Translations under genes and position numbers: made by a program
Source of the DNA: M0027 sp021713415
GTDB taxonomy: Bacteria; Pseudomonadota; Gammaproteobacteria; Francisellales; Francisellaceae
Direction of reading: 5' to 3'
Assembly (NCBI GenBank): GCA_021713415.1
Contig: JAKJJQ010000011.1
Coordinates: 1-64,000, forward strand
Length of the DNA: 64,000 nt
The notes under the pieces: model-generated
The model's input: only the letters and a program-made list of their open reading frames with translations
What the model was told of the DNA's origin: nothing
Databases searched by the model: none
In this document: in pieces, positions 63,079-64,000 of the stretch
Layout: every line of letters starts with the position of its first letter
Position numbering within the stretch: position 1 is the first letter of the stretch

Positions 63079-64000
63079 TTATTGTGGAAATCTTATCCCA
63101 TCTTGACTCATTCGCCAAGCAAAGTGTTTCTGAACACCAATTTTTCCTTGTTTAATTAAGGATTTTATTCTTTCAGAAGAAATTGAGAAATCCATTGCAG
63201 CTACATCTTGTGTATCAACAAATACCGTTCGATTCCAGTCATCCTTAGGTAAATGCCCCTTTACACTAACTTCTGCAATAAACTCCATTAATACCTTTGC
63301 ATAATCAACTAAATTACCAACCTTCTGGTAACTTTTTTCTTGTTGCTCATAGTTTGGTAGTTTAAATAAAGGCTCTAATCTAAACCCTAAGGTTTCATGA
63401 TTAAAACAATAATTATCATCTGTACCTTGGTACTTTGTATGGCCAACATTAATTGGATTTTCAATAAAACGCTTATCATCAAATAAATGAATTGGGTAAT
63501 TCCACGTCATACCACCATCAATCATCACACAATCTTCTTTATCAACCTCTCTTTTAATGGCTCGATAATATAATGGAATACTCATTGACATGCGAATTGC
63601 ATCACGGATTTCTACATCTGGCGTTTGATCAAATGAAAATACATCAGCACATCGCTTAGACATATTCGTTGCAATAATATATAAATCAAGCCCACCTAAT
63701 GCCTTTAAATCACGAAAGGTAATATCACTTCTGCCTGCTTTATCTGCAATTCGCTCACTCATCCACTCATAAAAACGATCACCACGATACCAACCAAAGT
63801 CAGATAAAAATCGTGTTGTATTGGAAATAAAATTATTACCCTTATCCGTAAACTGCCTGAAATCTAATGGTGCAATTGTATGATAAAGCTCATCTTTATC
63901 ATATTTAAGCGCCACTAAGGCTGCATAAATTGCACCAGCTGATACACCGGCAACCCGTTTGATATGCGACATAATACCTAAATCAGCTAAAGCACTGACA
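63079..64000 (-). CDS. Patatin-like phospholipase, partial at window end
   Basis: A serine lipid acyl hydrolase. The nucleophile is in RVAGVSAGAIYAAL (GxSxG) and the catalytic Asp in MIDGGMTWNYPIHLF (DGG). The frame continues past the internal ATG at 63972 to the window edge with SALADLGI, which is the usual hydrophobic helix before the G-x-S-x-G elbow, so the true start and the oxyanion GGG motif lie outside. Substrate and location are unknown; patatins serve as phospholipases in lipid turnover and, in some pathogens, as secreted effectors. It is 66 nt downstream-adjacent to rluB on the same strand. Confidence 0.87.
   Translation of the reverse strand, partial: VSALADLGIMSHIKRVAGVSAGAIYAALVALKYDKDELYHTIAPLDFRQFTDKGNNFISNTTRFLSDFGWYRGDRFYEWMSERIADKAGRSDITFRDLKALGGLDLYIIATNMSKRCADVFSFDQTPDVEIRDAIRMSMSIPLYYRAIKREVDKEDCVMIDGGMTWNYPIHLFDDKRFIENPINVGHTKYQGTDDNYCFNHETLGFRLEPLFKLPNYEQQEKSYQKVGNLVDYAKVLMEFIAEVSVKGHLPKDDWNRTVFVDTQDVAAMDFSISSERIKSLIKQGKIGVQKHFAWRMSQDGIRFPQ

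Noticed and set aside
1..64000. CRISPR array or recognisable restriction, toxin-antitoxin or phage module
   Set aside because: No regularly spaced direct repeats, cas-like genes, phage structural genes or methyltransferase/endonuclease pairs were seen.

Overview
The window is AT-rich chromosomal DNA from a Gram-negative, gammaproteobacterium-like organism. Evidence for this is the rpsF-rpsR-rplI-dnaB-alr block, the rlmN-pilW pair, a FimV-like LysM protein, FadE, a TolC-type outer membrane channel, KefB/C and a frmA-frmB formaldehyde detoxification pair. The low GC, many small orphan genes and several large proteins of unknown family with effector-like traits suggest a host-associated or facultatively intracellular lineage (Francisella/Fastidiosibacter/Legionella-like). 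That placement is an inference; no taxonomic marker such as rRNA is present.

Layout. 1-210: the left end of an IS200/IS605-type element cut by the window edge. 0.3-10.5 kb: mostly recognisable genes: peptide deformylase, a membrane-anchored hydrolase, a small outer membrane barrel, an MgtC-like protein, a complete zinc/manganese-type ABC importer, an AsmA-like protein, a TRZ/ATZ amidohydrolase, a DOMON lipoprotein and a Mth938-domain protein. 10.5-21.1 kb: an accessory-looking stretch of small or unknown genes. It holds a 424-residue protein ending in a CaaX-like box, two small paralogues flanking it, a DUF2975+HTH pair with a palindromic operator, a TalC/FSA-type aldolase, a protein with two C-terminal membrane segments, tRNA-Val(UAC) with a consensus promoter, a LuxR-type regulator and a coiled-coil orphan. 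21.2-48.9 kb: mainly housekeeping, transport and metabolism, interrupted at 36.6-38.4 kb by a protein with a CX5R phosphatase-type motif. 49.1-58.7 kb: four consecutive minus-strand genes forming a tandemly duplicated two-gene cassette (small partner then large protein, twice), of no family I recognise. 58.8-64.0 kb: frmB, frmA, a LOG-family protein, a monooxygenase-fold protein, rluB and a patatin-like phospholipase that runs off the window.

How the genes fit together. The clear units are the ribosomal/replication operon (S6, S18, L9, then DnaB and alanine racemase after a terminator), the metal importer (binding protein, ATPase, permease, overlapping), rsmI with a HAD phosphatase (4-nt overlap), pcm-tolC, frmA-frmB, and rluB followed by the small monooxygenase. 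FimV-like and PilW-like proteins imply type IV pili. The most novel material is the duplicated cassette, the CaaX-ended protein and the CX5R protein. Five unknown genes, including both large cassette proteins and the CaaX protein, share an unusual leader, GGG(G/A)TTGC(A), directly before the start codon, which hints at common translational or regulatory control. No secretion system is encoded here, so the effector reading is an inference.
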